A stretch of DNA of 64,000 nt from the NCBI RefSeq assembly GCF_020884795.1, contig NZ_BBZF01000022.1, positions 186,001-250,000 on the forward strand. The letters are read 5' to 3'. A program made the translations under genes and the position numbers. Every line of letters starts with the position of its first letter. Within the stretch, counting starts at the first letter, position 1. Origin of the DNA: Micromonospora okii. Lineage in GTDB: Bacteria > Actinomycetota > Actinomycetes > Mycobacteriales > Micromonosporaceae. This document shows positions 46,401 to 55,711 of the stretch, in pieces. Below the pieces are notes generated by a model that did no database searches, was not told the origin of the DNA, and saw only the letters and a program-made list of their open reading frames with translations.

Positions 46401-46498
46401 CTGCCGGGGCCGCCGTGGCGTAGCCTGGATCTGCGCCGATACGTCCGCCTTGTCGGGTGCGGCCGAGGGTTGACAACTGCTCGCGACAGGGGCACCCG

Positions 46499-48937
46499 GT
46501 GAGCGAACGACTCGACCGGTTCTTCGCCGGCCTCGAGGACTCCGCCCGGGGCCGGCTGCCCCGCACGCCCACCGGCACCATCCGCTTCGTCGTCGTCGGC
46601 GGCGACGGGGGCGGCGCGACCTGGTTCGTCACCCTCGACGGCGGCCGGGCCCGGGTCGGCCGCGCCGACCGCGAGGCCGACTGCGTCGTGGAGATCGGGA
46701 CGGACACCTTCGAACGGCTGACCGCCGGGGCCGAGCACGTCCTGGCGCTGCTGCTGCGCGGCAGCGTCTCCGTCGAGGGCGACCTGTCGCTGTTCGTGGC
46801 GTTCCAACGGCTGCTGCCGGCCCCGGCCGAGTGCCCCGCGCCCGAGCCGGTCGCGGAGGTCGGCGCCGAGCGGGCCGACATCGGGCTCCAGGACACCAGC
46901 AGCGTCTTCTACGGCAACATGTTCCTGATCAGCACCCGCAACGGCGACGTCGCGGCGGAGCCGGCCAGCCCGCTCGGCCTCTTCCACCTCGACACCCGCT
47001 TCCTGTCGACCTGGCGGCTGACCGTCGACGGGGAGCCGCTCACCGCGCTCTCGGTCGACGACGTCCAGTCCTTCGAGGCCAAGTTCGCGCTGGTGCCCGG
47101 CCAGCCCACGCACTACGTCAGCGCCACCACGTCGATCCTGCGGCACCGCTGGTTGGGGCGGACCTTCGAGGAGGAGGTCACGCTCTTCAACTACGCGCCC
47201 GAGCCCGTCCGGTACACGGTCCGGCTCGACGTCGGCGCGGACTTCGCGGAGATCCAGGAGATCCGCGAAGGGCTGTGCCGGGAGCGCGAGGTCCGCGCCA
47301 CCGTCGAGGAGGGCGCGCTGCGGCTGCACTACCACCGGCAAACCCTCTACCGGGAGACGGTCGTCTGCGCCAGCGAGGCCGCCCGCGCCGACGAGCGCGG
47401 CCTCACGTTCCGGGTCACCGTCGGGCCGCACGGCACCTGGTCCGTGCGGCTGCGCGTCCTGACCCTGGTCCGAGACCTGCGGCGACGCGACCTGCGCGAG
47501 CGGCTGCGCAGCTCCACCGACCGCTCGCGGGCCGAGGTCGGCCGGGAGATCGAGGAGACGGTCGCCGGCGCGCCCCGGCTGCGCGCCGACCACCGGCCGC
47601 TGGTCGAGGCGTACCGGCGTGGGGTGCGCGACCTCGCCGCCCTGCACTACGCGGGCCTGAACTACCGGGAGCGGCTGCCCGCCACCGGCCTGCCCTGGTC
47701 GATGACCTTCCTCGCCCGGGAGAGCCTGGTCAGCAGCCTCCAGGTGCTGCCGTTCCTGCCGCGCCGCGCCGTCGACACCCTGCGGATCCTGGCGCTGACC
47801 CAGGGCAGCCGCCGCGACGCGTTCCGCGGCGAGCAGCCGGGCCGGATCCTCCAGGAGATCCGGTACGGCGAGTCGTCCGCCTTCGGCGACACCCGTGGCG
47901 CGTCCGACTTCTCCGCCGTCGACACCACCCCGCTCTTCCTCGTCCTGCTCGACGAGTACGAGCGCTGGAGCGGCGACGCCGAGCTGGTCCGCCGCTACGA
48001 GTTCGAGGCCCGCGCCGCTCTCGCCTGGCTCGACGAGCGCGCCGACCCGGTGGGCGACGGCTACGTCTGGTCCACCCGCCGGCAGACCCGGGCCGGCCCG
48101 GTCAACGAGAGCTGGCGAAGCTCCGAGTCGGCCATCTGCTTCCGCGACGGGCGGCTGCCCACCTTCCCCCTGGCGATCTGCGAGGTCCAGGGCTACGCCT
48201 ACGACGCCCGGCTGCGGGCGGCCCGGATGGCCCGGCTGTTCTGGGGCGACCCGGCCTACGCCGACCGGCTGGAGCGGGCCGCCGAAGGGCTGCGGGAACG
48301 GTTCGAGCGGGACTTCTGGCTGCCCGACCGGGGCTGTTACGCGCTGGCGTTGCAGGCCGACGGCCAGCGCGTCGACGCCCTCGCGTCGAACGTCGGGCAC
48401 CTCCTCTGGAGCGGCATCGTCGACCCGGAGCGGGCCGAGCGCCTGGTCGGGCACCTGCTCGGGCCCGCCCTCTTCTCGGGCTGGGGCATCCGCACCCTGG
48501 CCGCCACCGAGTGGCGGTTCAACCCGCTGGGCCACCACACCGGCGCGATCTGGCCGGCGGACAACTCCCTCATCGCCTGGGGCCTGCGCCGGTACGGCTT
48601 CAAGCGGGAGGCGGCCCGGCTCGCCCAGGCGCTGCTGGATGCCGGTCGGCACTTCCGGGGCTGGCTGCCCGCCTACTTCGCCGGCTACGACCGGGCCACC
48701 ACCCGGGTGCCCGTGCCGCACCGCTTCACCGACAGCCCGTACGCCCCGTCGGCCGGGGCGGCGCCGCTGCTGCTGCGCTGCCTGCTCGGCCTCGAACCGC
48801 ACGACGACCACCTCAAGGTCGACGCCGGGCTGCCGGCGGGGATGGGTCAGGTCGCGCTCTTCGACGTCCCGGGTCGCTGGGGGTACGCCGACGCCCTCGG
48901 GCGGGGCCACGACGTCCACGACCCGCCCCGCCCCTGA
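46499..48937 (+). CDS. SCP2-like domain fused to a glycogen-debranching-type glycosidase
   Basis: The 812-residue protein has no signal peptide. Residues ~1-110 resemble an SCP2 sterol-carrier fold (strand-rich TIRFVVVGGDGG and ending in the RGSVSVEGDLSLFVAF segment). From about residue 140 come the glycogen debranching enzyme N-terminal bis domain (SPLGLFHLDTRFLS). An (alpha/alpha)6 amylo-alpha-1,6-glucosidase-like region follows, with conserved NESWRSSESA and GHHTGAIWPADN. Stand-alone homologues lack the SCP2 part. GTG at 46499 includes the whole SCP2 domain; a TTGACA at 46470 may be part of its promoter. It probably acts on alpha-glucans or trehalose-like sugars, but substrate is unproven. 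Confidence 0.85.
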   Translation: MSERLDRFFAGLEDSARGRLPRTPTGTIRFVVVGGDGGGATWFVTLDGGRARVGRADREADCVVEIGTDTFERLTAGAEHVLALLLRGSVSVEGDLSLFVAFQRLLPAPAECPAPEPVAEVGAERADIGLQDTSSVFYGNMFLISTRNGDVAAEPASPLGLFHLDTRFLSTWRLTVDGEPLTALSVDDVQSFEAKFALVPGQPTHYVSATTSILRHRWLGRTFEEEVTLFNYAPEPVRYTVRLDVGADFAEIQEIREGLCREREVRATVEEGALRLHYHRQTLYRETVVCASEAARADERGLTFRVTVGPHGTWSVRLRVLTLVRDLRRRDLRERLRSSTDRSRAEVGREIEETVAGAPRLRADHRPLVEAYRRGVRDLAALHYAGLNYRERLPATGLPWSMTFLARESLVSSLQVLPFLPRRAVDTLRILALTQGSRRDAFRGEQPGRILQEIRYGESSAFGDTRGASDFSAVDTTPLFLVLLDEYERWSGDAELVRRYEFEARAALAWLDERADPVGDGYVWSTRRQTRAGPVNESWRSSESAICFRDGRLPTFPLAICEVQGYAYDARLRAARMARLFWGDPAYADRLERAAEGLRERFERDFWLPDRGCYALALQADGQRVDALASNVGHLLWSGIVDPERAERLVGHLLGPALFSGWGIRTLAATEWRFNPLGHHTGAIWPADNSLIAWGLRRYGFKREAARLAQALLDAGRHFRGWLPAYFAGYDRATTRVPVPHRFTDSPYAPSAGAAPLLLRCLLGLEPHDDHLKVDAGLPAGMGQVALFDVPGRWGYADALGRGHDVHDPPRP

Positions 48938-48953
48938 CCCGCGCCCCGGCCGC

Positions 48954-50105
48954 TCAGCGCACCCGCTGGGCGGCGGCCCTCTCCCGTACCAGGTGGAACA
49001 GCTCCTCGTGGGCGTCCAGACCGCGCTCGGCCGCGAAGAGCGCTCGCGCCTCGTGGGCCTTGGCCTCCCGCCAATGGGCCGGGGCGTCGGCCAGCTCCAG
49101 GATCGCCCGGTGCAGCGCCTCCGGATCGCGCGGCGGCACCAGGGCGCCGAACCCCGTCGCCAGGACCGGGTAGCGCCCGCCGGGCAGGTCGGTGGTCACC
49201 GACGGCACGCCGCACATCATGGCCTCGGCCTGCACGATGCCGAACGACTCCGCCACGGACGGCAGGGCGAACACGTCGATGGAGGCGTAGAAGTCGTCGA
49301 TCTCCTGGCCGCGCAGTTCCCCGAGCACCCGGATGCGGCTGTCCGCGCCGATCTCCGCCCGGACGTCGGCCAGGTTGTCGCCGCCCATCACGGTCCGGTA
49401 GTTGCCGCCGATCAGCAGCCGGGCGTCGGGGTCGGCGATCCGCCGGAAGGCCCGGACGAGGTACGGGATGCCCTTGTCCTCCACGATCCGGCCCAGGAAG
49501 CCGACGTGCAGGCCGCCGCCGCTGCGGTAGCGGGGTCGGCCGCCCCGCCGGTCCAGGCAGGGGGCGGGGATGGCCCGGAACTCCCGCCGCCGCACCAGGG
49601 GCCAGAACTTCGACGCGTGGGCCTGGTCCTCGCTGTTGGTCACCACCGCCGCCGACCGGCGGATCGTCGCCCAGGAGGTCACGTCGGACGCGGCGACCGC
49701 GACCCGGTTGAGCAGGCCCGGCGGGAGGTACAGGTCGATGTGCAGCATGCTCACGATCGGGGTGGGCCGGGCGAACCGGGCCAGCAGCGCGGCCTCGGCC
49801 ATCGGCAGGTTCAGGTAGAGCAGCGCCGACCGGCGGGCCACCCGGGCGGCCTCGACCGGGTACGCCGGGCTGATCTGCGCCCGGGTGATCCGGCCGAGCA
49901 CCGGGGAGCGGTGCACGTCCACGCCGTTGATGGTCTCCCGGCGCGGGGTGGACGGGTCGTGCTGGCTGGTCACCACCGCCACCCGCCAGCCGCGCGCGGC
50001 CATGCCCTCGGCGACGGTGCGGGCCGTGTGGGTCACCCCGCTCATGTACGGCGTGTAGTAGGTCAGGGCGACGGTGAGGTCGTACTGCGGGGCCGCGTGG
50101 TTCAC
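48954..50105 (-). CDS. GT4-family glycosyltransferase, last gene of the glycolipid operon
   Basis: The 383-residue GT-B enzyme has an N-terminal acceptor domain with the GVTHTARTVAEG glycine loop and a C-terminal donor domain with GFLGRIVEDKGI. The signature ESFGIVQAEAM binds the nucleotide sugar. Such retaining enzymes add sugars to lipid-linked acceptors on the cytoplasmic face of the membrane. It follows the EEP gene by 22 bp and ends the run of nine leftward genes, convergent with the debranching-type gene 16 bp away. Confidence 0.9.
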   Translation of the reverse strand: MNHAAPQYDLTVALTYYTPYMSGVTHTARTVAEGMAARGWRVAVVTSQHDPSTPRRETINGVDVHRSPVLGRITRAQISPAYPVEAARVARRSALLYLNLPMAEAALLARFARPTPIVSMLHIDLYLPPGLLNRVAVAASDVTSWATIRRSAAVVTNSEDQAHASKFWPLVRRREFRAIPAPCLDRRGGRPRYRSGGGLHVGFLGRIVEDKGIPYLVRAFRRIADPDARLLIGGNYRTVMGGDNLADVRAEIGADSRIRVLGELRGQEIDDFYASIDVFALPSVAESFGIVQAEAMMCGVPSVTTDLPGGRYPVLATGFGALVPPRDPEALHRAILELADAPAHWREAKAHEARALFAAERGLDAHEELFHLVRERAAAQRVR

Positions 50106-50127
50106 GGGGTTCCTTTCTCGACGGCTG

Positions 50128-51300
50128 CTACGGCTTCTCCAGCGACACGACGACGAGCTGCCCGCTGTGGTCGGACAGGCCGTCGGGGGGCACCATCCGG
50201 TACCGGTGCACGTCGACGTCCGAGGTGGTGAAGACCCAGTCGAGCCGCCACAGCGGCAGCCCGTACCAGGCCCACGAGGTCGGGTACGGCGAGCGCAGGG
50301 CGGCGCCGGCGTCGACCAGCCGGTCGGGCAGCGCGCGCAGCAGCCGCATCGCCGGGGAGGTGTTGAGGTCGCCGGCCAGCACGATCGGGTTAGGGTTGCC
50401 GGCGGCGTCGGCGGCCAGCGCCCGGTAGCTGGCCCGCCGCAGGTCGTGGCGGGCCAGGCTGTCGTCGGCGGTGTCCGGGCGGCGAGCCGGCAGGCCGACG
50501 ACCGGCACCTGCAGGTGCGCGTTGTAGAACGACACCACCCGCCCGCCGACCAGCAGGTCCGTGCGCAGCGTCTTGACCGTGTGGTACGCCGGCAGCCGGG
50601 AGTCGGCCGGCGGGAGGTCCGGCCACGACCGCGCCAGCCAGGGGCGCAGGTCGACCGGGCGGTCCAGGACGATCGGGAACCGGGACAGCGTCACCAGCTC
50701 GCCGGAGACCGCGACGTGGAAGCCGGGGAACTCCCGGCGCACCCGGTCCGGGTCGGTGACCGGCAGCGGGGTCCAGTCCGAGCCGGTGACGTAGAGCTGT
50801 TCCTGGAGCAGGTACACGTCGGCCTGCTGCGCCCGCAGGTACCGGTAGAACCGGTCCGGGTCGCGGATCGGCTCGCCTTCGGGACCGGTGCGCACGAGCT
50901 GGTCCCAGTACCAGGTGTTCCAGGAGAACACCCGGATCGCGTCCGGCGGCGCCGGGGCGGGCCGGTGCCACAGGGCGGCGGCGTTGACCCCGGCGCAGGG
51001 CCAGCCCAGCGCCAGCGACGCCACGGCCAGCGCCGCGCCCACCGCCCGGGCGCGCCGCGCGAGCGGCGCGGCGGCCAGCAACAGGAGCGGCACGGCGAGG
51101 AAGAGCAGCGGCGGGACCAGGTCGAGGTTCCACCACCAGGCCCGCCCGGACAGCAGCAGGTGCGCCGCCACGAACGTCAGCCACGCGCCGGCCGCGCCGA
51201 GCAGCAGCCGGGCAACCCACCGCCCGCGCCGCGCCGGTCGCCGGTGCGCGCCCCCGCGCCCGGTGGGCCGCTGGACCTCCGCCGGCGCGTGGGTCGTCAT
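50128..51300 (-). CDS. Membrane-anchored endonuclease/exonuclease/phosphatase-fold enzyme
   Basis: The 390-residue protein has three predicted N-terminal helices (about residues 28-52, 56-82 and 86-110). A full EEP-fold domain follows: SWNTWYWDQ, LLQEQLY, GDLNTS and the terminal SDHSG with its catalytic His. EEP enzymes cleave phosphodiesters or phosphomonoesters. With this topology the active site probably faces outside and could act on lipid-linked phosphates. Its ATG overlaps the UbiA stop (ATGA), placing it firmly in the operon. Confidence 0.87.
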   Translation of the reverse strand: MTTHAPAEVQRPTGRGGAHRRPARRGRWVARLLLGAAGAWLTFVAAHLLLSGRAWWWNLDLVPPLLFLAVPLLLLAAAPLARRARAVGAALAVASLALGWPCAGVNAAALWHRPAPAPPDAIRVFSWNTWYWDQLVRTGPEGEPIRDPDRFYRYLRAQQADVYLLQEQLYVTGSDWTPLPVTDPDRVRREFPGFHVAVSGELVTLSRFPIVLDRPVDLRPWLARSWPDLPPADSRLPAYHTVKTLRTDLLVGGRVVSFYNAHLQVPVVGLPARRPDTADDSLARHDLRRASYRALAADAAGNPNPIVLAGDLNTSPAMRLLRALPDRLVDAGAALRSPYPTSWAWYGLPLWRLDWVFTTSDVDVHRYRMVPPDGLSDHSGQLVVVSLEKP

Positions 51301-52244
51301 CCCTGGCCCCGGGCGGCGAGCAGGAGCACGCCGGACAGCACCGCCCACAGGGCGGTGTTCGTGACCAGGACGGGATCGCGCAGGGTACGCACCGGGTTCC
51401 CGCCGGCGTTCTGCACGAGCACGAGTTGCAGGTAGCGGAACAGCCCGAAGACGGCCATCGGGGTGAGCACGACCACCGCCGTGGCGTCGTACGCCCCCAG
51501 CGGCGCCTCGTCGCGCAGGTAGAGCAGGTAGCTGCCGGCGGTGAGGGCGGCCGAGAGCTGCATGAGCTGCTCGGTGAGGGCCACGGTGTAGCCGCGCAGC
51601 GCGGGCCGGTGCGCGGCCCCGGTGGCGTGCAGCTCCTGCCGGCGCTTGCCGAGGACGAGCAGCAGGCACAGGGTGAACACGGCGGTGAGCAGCCAGCCGG
51701 GGATGGGGGCGCCGGTGGCCAGGTAGCCGTAGGTGAGCCGGAGCACGAAGCCGCCGGCGACGAGGAAGACGTCCAGTGGCGGCACGTGCTTGAGGCCCAG
51801 GGAGTAGGCGAGGTTGAGCAGCAGGTAGGCGGCCACGGGCCAGGCGGTGGCCGCGCTCTGGAGGGCGAGCAGGGCGACCAGCAGCGCCGCCACGCCCCCG
51901 GCGAACACGGCAGCCACCCGCGGCGAGACCTGCCCGGAGGCGATCGGGCGGTGCCACCGCTCCGGGTTGTCGGCGTCGCGGTGCCGGTCGAGCAGGTCGT
52001 TGAGGACGTAGACGAGCACGGAGGCGAGGGTGAACGCGACGATCGCCCCGGCCAGGTCGGTCAGCCCGGCGCGGCTCCAGGAGAGCGGGTCGAGCAGCGG
52101 CACGCCGATGACGACGACGTTCTTGGGCCACTGGTCGGGCCGGGTGAGCCGGGCCAGGCCGGCGGTCAGGGCGCCGGTGCGCGCGCCGACGGTGGGCCGC
52201 GCGGCGGTGGCCGGCGCCGCCGGGGTGGGCAGGACGGGGTTCAT
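51297..52244 (-). CDS. UbiA-family prenyltransferase, DPPR-synthase-like
   Basis: The 315-residue protein has nine predicted helices. The first Asp-rich motif (NDLLDRHRDADNPERWHRPIASG region, near residue 82) resembles decaprenyl-phosphate phosphoribosyltransferase, which transfers a phosphoribosyl unit onto polyprenyl phosphate for arabinan synthesis in mycolata. The N-terminal LTRPDQWPKN matches the same subgroup. The ATG overlaps the SDR stop by 1 bp. In this cluster it would supply the lipid carrier on which the neighbouring SDR, aminotransferase and glycosyltransferases act. Its true acceptor and donor are unproven. Confidence 0.85.
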   Translation of the reverse strand: MNPVLPTPAAPATAARPTVGARTGALTAGLARLTRPDQWPKNVVVIGVPLLDPLSWSRAGLTDLAGAIVAFTLASVLVYVLNDLLDRHRDADNPERWHRPIASGQVSPRVAAVFAGGVAALLVALLALQSAATAWPVAAYLLLNLAYSLGLKHVPPLDVFLVAGGFVLRLTYGYLATGAPIPGWLLTAVFTLCLLLVLGKRRQELHATGAAHRPALRGYTVALTEQLMQLSAALTAGSYLLYLRDEAPLGAYDATAVVVLTPMAVFGLFRYLQLVLVQNAGGNPVRTLRDPVLVTNTALWAVLSGVLLLAARGQG

Positions 52245-53287
52245 CAGAAGAACACCTTCGCCACGCGCAGGGCCCCCTGCGCCCAGGGCTCCCGGCTGGT
52301 GCGCCCGGCCGGGCGGGCCGCCCCCCGCGAGCGCTCGGCCCGCCACCAGTCGAACGTGGCCAGCAGGGCGTCCCGGTTGGAGTACGCCGGGACGAACCCG
52401 AGCCGCTCGCGGGCCTTGTCGGTGCTGACGTAGGAGTCGGCGAGGAGCTTGTGCAGCAGCCTGTCGTACACGGGGGAGAGCCGCGCCCGGCCGAGGAGCT
52501 GGAGGGCGGCCACGGCGGGCCGGGCGGGCACGGAGACGACCCGCCGGTGGTGGCCCGCCGCGTCGAGCACCGCCTGGAAGTCCTCGCGCAGCGTGCCGAA
52601 CCGGGCGGCGGCCACGTTGAAGGTGTCGTCGGCGGCGGCCGGGTCGGCGCGCAGCGCGGTGAGGACGCACTCGGTGAGGTCCTCCACGGCGCACATCTGG
52701 ATCCGCACGTCGCCCCGGCCGAGGATGGGGAAGTGGCGTCCCTCGTGCGCCCACTCGAAGAGCATGGCGAACAGCCCCATCCGCCCCGGCCCCAGGAACG
52801 TCTTCGGCCGCAGCACCGGCACGCAGAGCCCGGCGGCGCGGAACTCCTCGGCCACCTCCTCGGCGGCGGCCTTCGCGCGCCCGTAGGCGTCCACCGGCGC
52901 GCGGGGGTGGGTCTCCGGCGTCGGCACCAGCTCGGGCAGCCCGTACACGGCGGTGGTGGAGATGTGCACGACCCGGGGCACGCCCGCGTCGCGGGCGGCG
53001 GACAGGACGCTGCGGGTGCCGTCGACGATCACCGAGTGGATCTCGGCCGGGGCGTAGCTGGGCAGCGCGGCGGCGCAGTGCACCACCGCGCCGGCCCCGG
53101 CGAACGCCCCGGTCATCGCGGCCCGGTCCCGCACGTCGGCGACGGTGACGCCGATCCCCGGGTCGGCGGGCGGTCGCACGTCCACCCCGCGCGCGGGCAC
53201 GCCCTCGGCGGCCAGGCGGCGGACGACGAAGCCGCCGAGCATTCCGCTCGCGCCGGTCACCACGACCGGGCGGCCGTCGCCTACCAC
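52244..53287 (-). CDS. Extended short-chain dehydrogenase (NAD-dependent epimerase/dehydratase)
   Basis: The 347-residue Rossmann-fold enzyme has the TGASGMLG nucleotide-binding loop and a YGRAK catalytic Tyr-Lys pair with an upstream STTAVYG segment. It likely oxidises, epimerises or dehydrates a sugar, possibly forming the keto group that the neighbouring aminotransferase uses. GTG at 53287 is preferred; it overlaps the aminotransferase stop. It lies directly upstream of the UbiA gene. Confidence 0.88.
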   Translation of the reverse strand: MVGDGRPVVVTGASGMLGGFVVRRLAAEGVPARGVDVRPPADPGIGVTVADVRDRAAMTGAFAGAGAVVHCAAALPSYAPAEIHSVIVDGTRSVLSAARDAGVPRVVHISTTAVYGLPELVPTPETHPRAPVDAYGRAKAAAEEVAEEFRAAGLCVPVLRPKTFLGPGRMGLFAMLFEWAHEGRHFPILGRGDVRIQMCAVEDLTECVLTALRADPAAADDTFNVAAARFGTLREDFQAVLDAAGHHRRVVSVPARPAVAALQLLGRARLSPVYDRLLHKLLADSYVSTDKARERLGFVPAYSNRDALLATFDWWRAERSRGAARPAGRTSREPWAQGALRVAKVFF

Positions 53288-54705
53288 GCGGAACTCACCT
53301 TCTCGCGTACGAAGCCGGTGAGCAGCCGGCGCAGCCCCAGCGCGAGGGTGGCGTCGAGCGCCCGGAGGAAGTGCTCCAGGTCCGCCGGCTCGGCCATCAG
53401 GGTCGGGGCGACCATGAGCGGGTTCTCCACGTTGGGGCTGTAGTAGGTCATGATCTTGTGCTCGCGGTACAGGTGGGCGATCACCGACAGGGTGATCAGC
53501 TTCGTGCCGAACCGGGGGTCGTGGGCGAAGCCGGGGACCAGCTTCCCGGCCAGGTCGAGCAGCTTGGGGCCGCCGTTGAGGAACACGCCCCACAGCGCGC
53601 CGACGCCCGCGACGCGGTCGACCGCGTCCGGGTGGGCCGCGCGGACGCGTTCCAGGCCGGGGCCGAGGATCGCCCCGACGCGTCGGGCGCGGGCCGGGAA
53701 GTCCTCCTCCACGACCACGTTGACCGCCTCGACGGCGGTCGCGGTCTCCTCGCCGAATCCGTAGTACGTGGTGCTGTGCAGGATCACGTCGGAGAGCCGG
53801 TCGTACGCCTTGCGGAACAGCTTCTCCCGCACCGTGTACCCGGAGATCGACGCCTTCCCGCCGCCGAGGGACTTGGAGTAGACGAGCACGTCCGGCAGCA
53901 GGCCCTCGTGGCGCATGAAGTAGAACAGTTCCCCCGTCTTGCCCCAGCCGGTGTAGACCTCGTCGAAGATCAGCACGATCTCCTCGTCGGTGCAGAGCTG
54001 CCGCAGCTCCCGCAGCGCCGACTCCGACCAGCAGCGCATGCTCGACGCGCTGAACGGCTCCACCATCAGCGCGTACACGTCGCAGGAGCCGTCGGGCCGG
54101 CGGGTGGCCTCCACGGCGGCCCGCACCGCCGCCACGTCGCCGTACGGGTACACCACCGCGTTGGGCAGCCCCGGGAACCGGAAGTGGTTCTCGGCCGACC
54201 CGGTGAGGCTGCCCGCCCCGAGGGTCTTGCCGTGGAAGCTGATGTCGGCGCGCAGGATGGTCTGCCGGCGGCCCTCGTGGTACTTGTACGCCAGCTTGAT
54301 CGCGCCCTCGTTCGCCTCCGCCCCGGAGTTCGGGAAGTAGGAGATGTTCAGGTCGCCGGGGAGCAGCTCCGCCACGTTGTGGCTCAGCGCCGCCAGGTAC
54401 GGCGAGAAGAACGCCTTGTGCACCTCCATCCGCCGCTGCTCGGCGAAGCGGGCCCGCGCGGCGAGGACGCGGGGGTGGTTGTGCCCGTGGTTGAGCACCC
54501 CCACCCCGCCGGACATGTCCAGCACCCGGTTGCCGTCGCGCATGTGCACCCAGGCGCCCTCGGCCCGGTCCACCAGCTCCCGGCCGAAGCCGAAGGTGGT
54601 CATCAGCGACACCTGCGACCGGCTGACGTACCGGCGGTAGAGGTCGTGCACCTCGCGCGCCGTCAGCGCCTCGCACTCCTCAAGTCCGATCAACCTGGGC
54701 ACCAT
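53281..54705 (-). CDS. PLP-dependent class III aminotransferase
   Basis: The 474-residue fold-type I enzyme has PLP Lys278 in VYSKSLGGGK. IFDEVYTGWGKTG holds the ring-binding Asp, and YFPNSGAEANE is the phosphate-binding loop. Class III enzymes aminate omega-carbonyls, including some sugars and fatty aldehydes. The start overlaps the flippase gene by 26 bp. Pairing with an SDR suggests amination of a keto intermediate made in the same pathway. Confidence 0.9.
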   Translation of the reverse strand: MVPRLIGLEECEALTAREVHDLYRRYVSRSQVSLMTTFGFGRELVDRAEGAWVHMRDGNRVLDMSGGVGVLNHGHNHPRVLAARARFAEQRRMEVHKAFFSPYLAALSHNVAELLPGDLNISYFPNSGAEANEGAIKLAYKYHEGRRQTILRADISFHGKTLGAGSLTGSAENHFRFPGLPNAVVYPYGDVAAVRAAVEATRRPDGSCDVYALMVEPFSASSMRCWSESALRELRQLCTDEEIVLIFDEVYTGWGKTGELFYFMRHEGLLPDVLVYSKSLGGGKASISGYTVREKLFRKAYDRLSDVILHSTTYYGFGEETATAVEAVNVVVEEDFPARARRVGAILGPGLERVRAAHPDAVDRVAGVGALWGVFLNGGPKLLDLAGKLVPGFAHDPRFGTKLITLSVIAHLYREHKIMTYYSPNVENPLMVAPTLMAEPADLEHFLRALDATLALGLRRLLTGFVREKVSSAW

Positions 54706-55711
54706 TCATCTCCTTCGGCAACGCCGCATCCGATGCGGACGACCTTCGATGGACCAGCTCCACCACCGCCAGCGCCGCCCCGCCGAGCACCACCTCGCCG
54801 ACGGTGGTGACCAGCCGGCTCGCCACGGCCACCGCCACGGCGGAGGGCACCGGGAGCACCAGCGCCAGGGCCCCCGACAGCACGGCCTCGCGGACCCCCA
54901 GCCCGTCGGGGACGACGACGGCCAGCACGCCGACCACGGTGGCCAGCCCGAACGCCCCCACGCACAGCGCCAGCGCGGGCACCGGGGCGGCGCCCATGGC
55001 CACCGCCAGCAGCCACAGGTGCAGGCCGCTGACCAGCCACGACAGGGTCTGCCAGGCCACCGCCACGCGCACCGCCCGGCCGGAGACCGACCGGGCCGGC
55101 TCGGGCCGGCGCAGCAGCCGCAGCACCAGGCGGGTCACATGGCCGAGCCCGGCCGGCCAGCACACGGCCACCACCAGCGGCACGGCGGGCAGGGCCAGCC
55201 ACACCGCCCGGTCGCCGAGCACCCGCGCGCCGGTGAGCAGGCCGACGGTCAGGCCGGTGAGGTGGACCAGCAGGGTGCTGAGGGTGCCCGAGACCAGCAT
55301 CCGGGGCAGCGTCACCCCGTTGGCCGTGGCGACCTTGAGGGCGGCGACCACACCGGGGACCTTCCCGGGCACGTACTTGGCGAGGAAGCCGACGAAGAAG
55401 ACCCGCAGGACGCGGGTCCGGCTGACCGGCGGCCCGAGTTCCAGCAGGATCGCCCGCCAGGACAGCATCCCCAGCAGCGGGCCCACGGTCGCCGCGGCCA
55501 CGGCGCCGGCCAGCAGCAGGCCGATCTCCACGCCGTCGCGCCGCCCGAGCAGCACGGCCACCACCGACCAGTCCTGCCCCGCCAGGGCCCGCCCGACGGC
55601 GACGGCCACGACCAGGGCGAAGACCACCGTGACCGCCCGCCACAGCCGACGCCGCCAGCGCGGCGCGGGCGCTGCGGCCCGGTCGGGGCCGACGGAGACG
55701 TCGAGGCTCAT
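54680..55711 (-). CDS. Flippase-like membrane protein (LPG-synthase TM/UPF0104 family)
   Basis: The 343-residue protein has eight or more predicted helices, with the family hallmarks FLAKYVPGKVPG and VPDGLGVREAV. This family includes the membrane domain of MprF (a lysyl-phosphatidylglycerol flippase) and AglD-like proteins found beside glycosyltransferases. No catalytic synthase domain is attached. It overlaps both neighbours, the GT2 gene and the aminotransferase gene. Likely role: flipping the lipid-linked product, inferred from family. Confidence 0.88.
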   Translation of the reverse strand: MSLDVSVGPDRAAAPAPRWRRRLWRAVTVVFALVVAVAVGRALAGQDWSVVAVLLGRRDGVEIGLLLAGAVAAATVGPLLGMLSWRAILLELGPPVSRTRVLRVFFVGFLAKYVPGKVPGVVAALKVATANGVTLPRMLVSGTLSTLLVHLTGLTVGLLTGARVLGDRAVWLALPAVPLVVAVCWPAGLGHVTRLVLRLLRRPEPARSVSGRAVRVAVAWQTLSWLVSGLHLWLLAVAMGAAPVPALALCVGAFGLATVVGVLAVVVPDGLGVREAVLSGALALVLPVPSAVAVAVASRLVTTVGEVVLGGAALAVVELVHRRSSASDAALPKEMNGAQVDRT

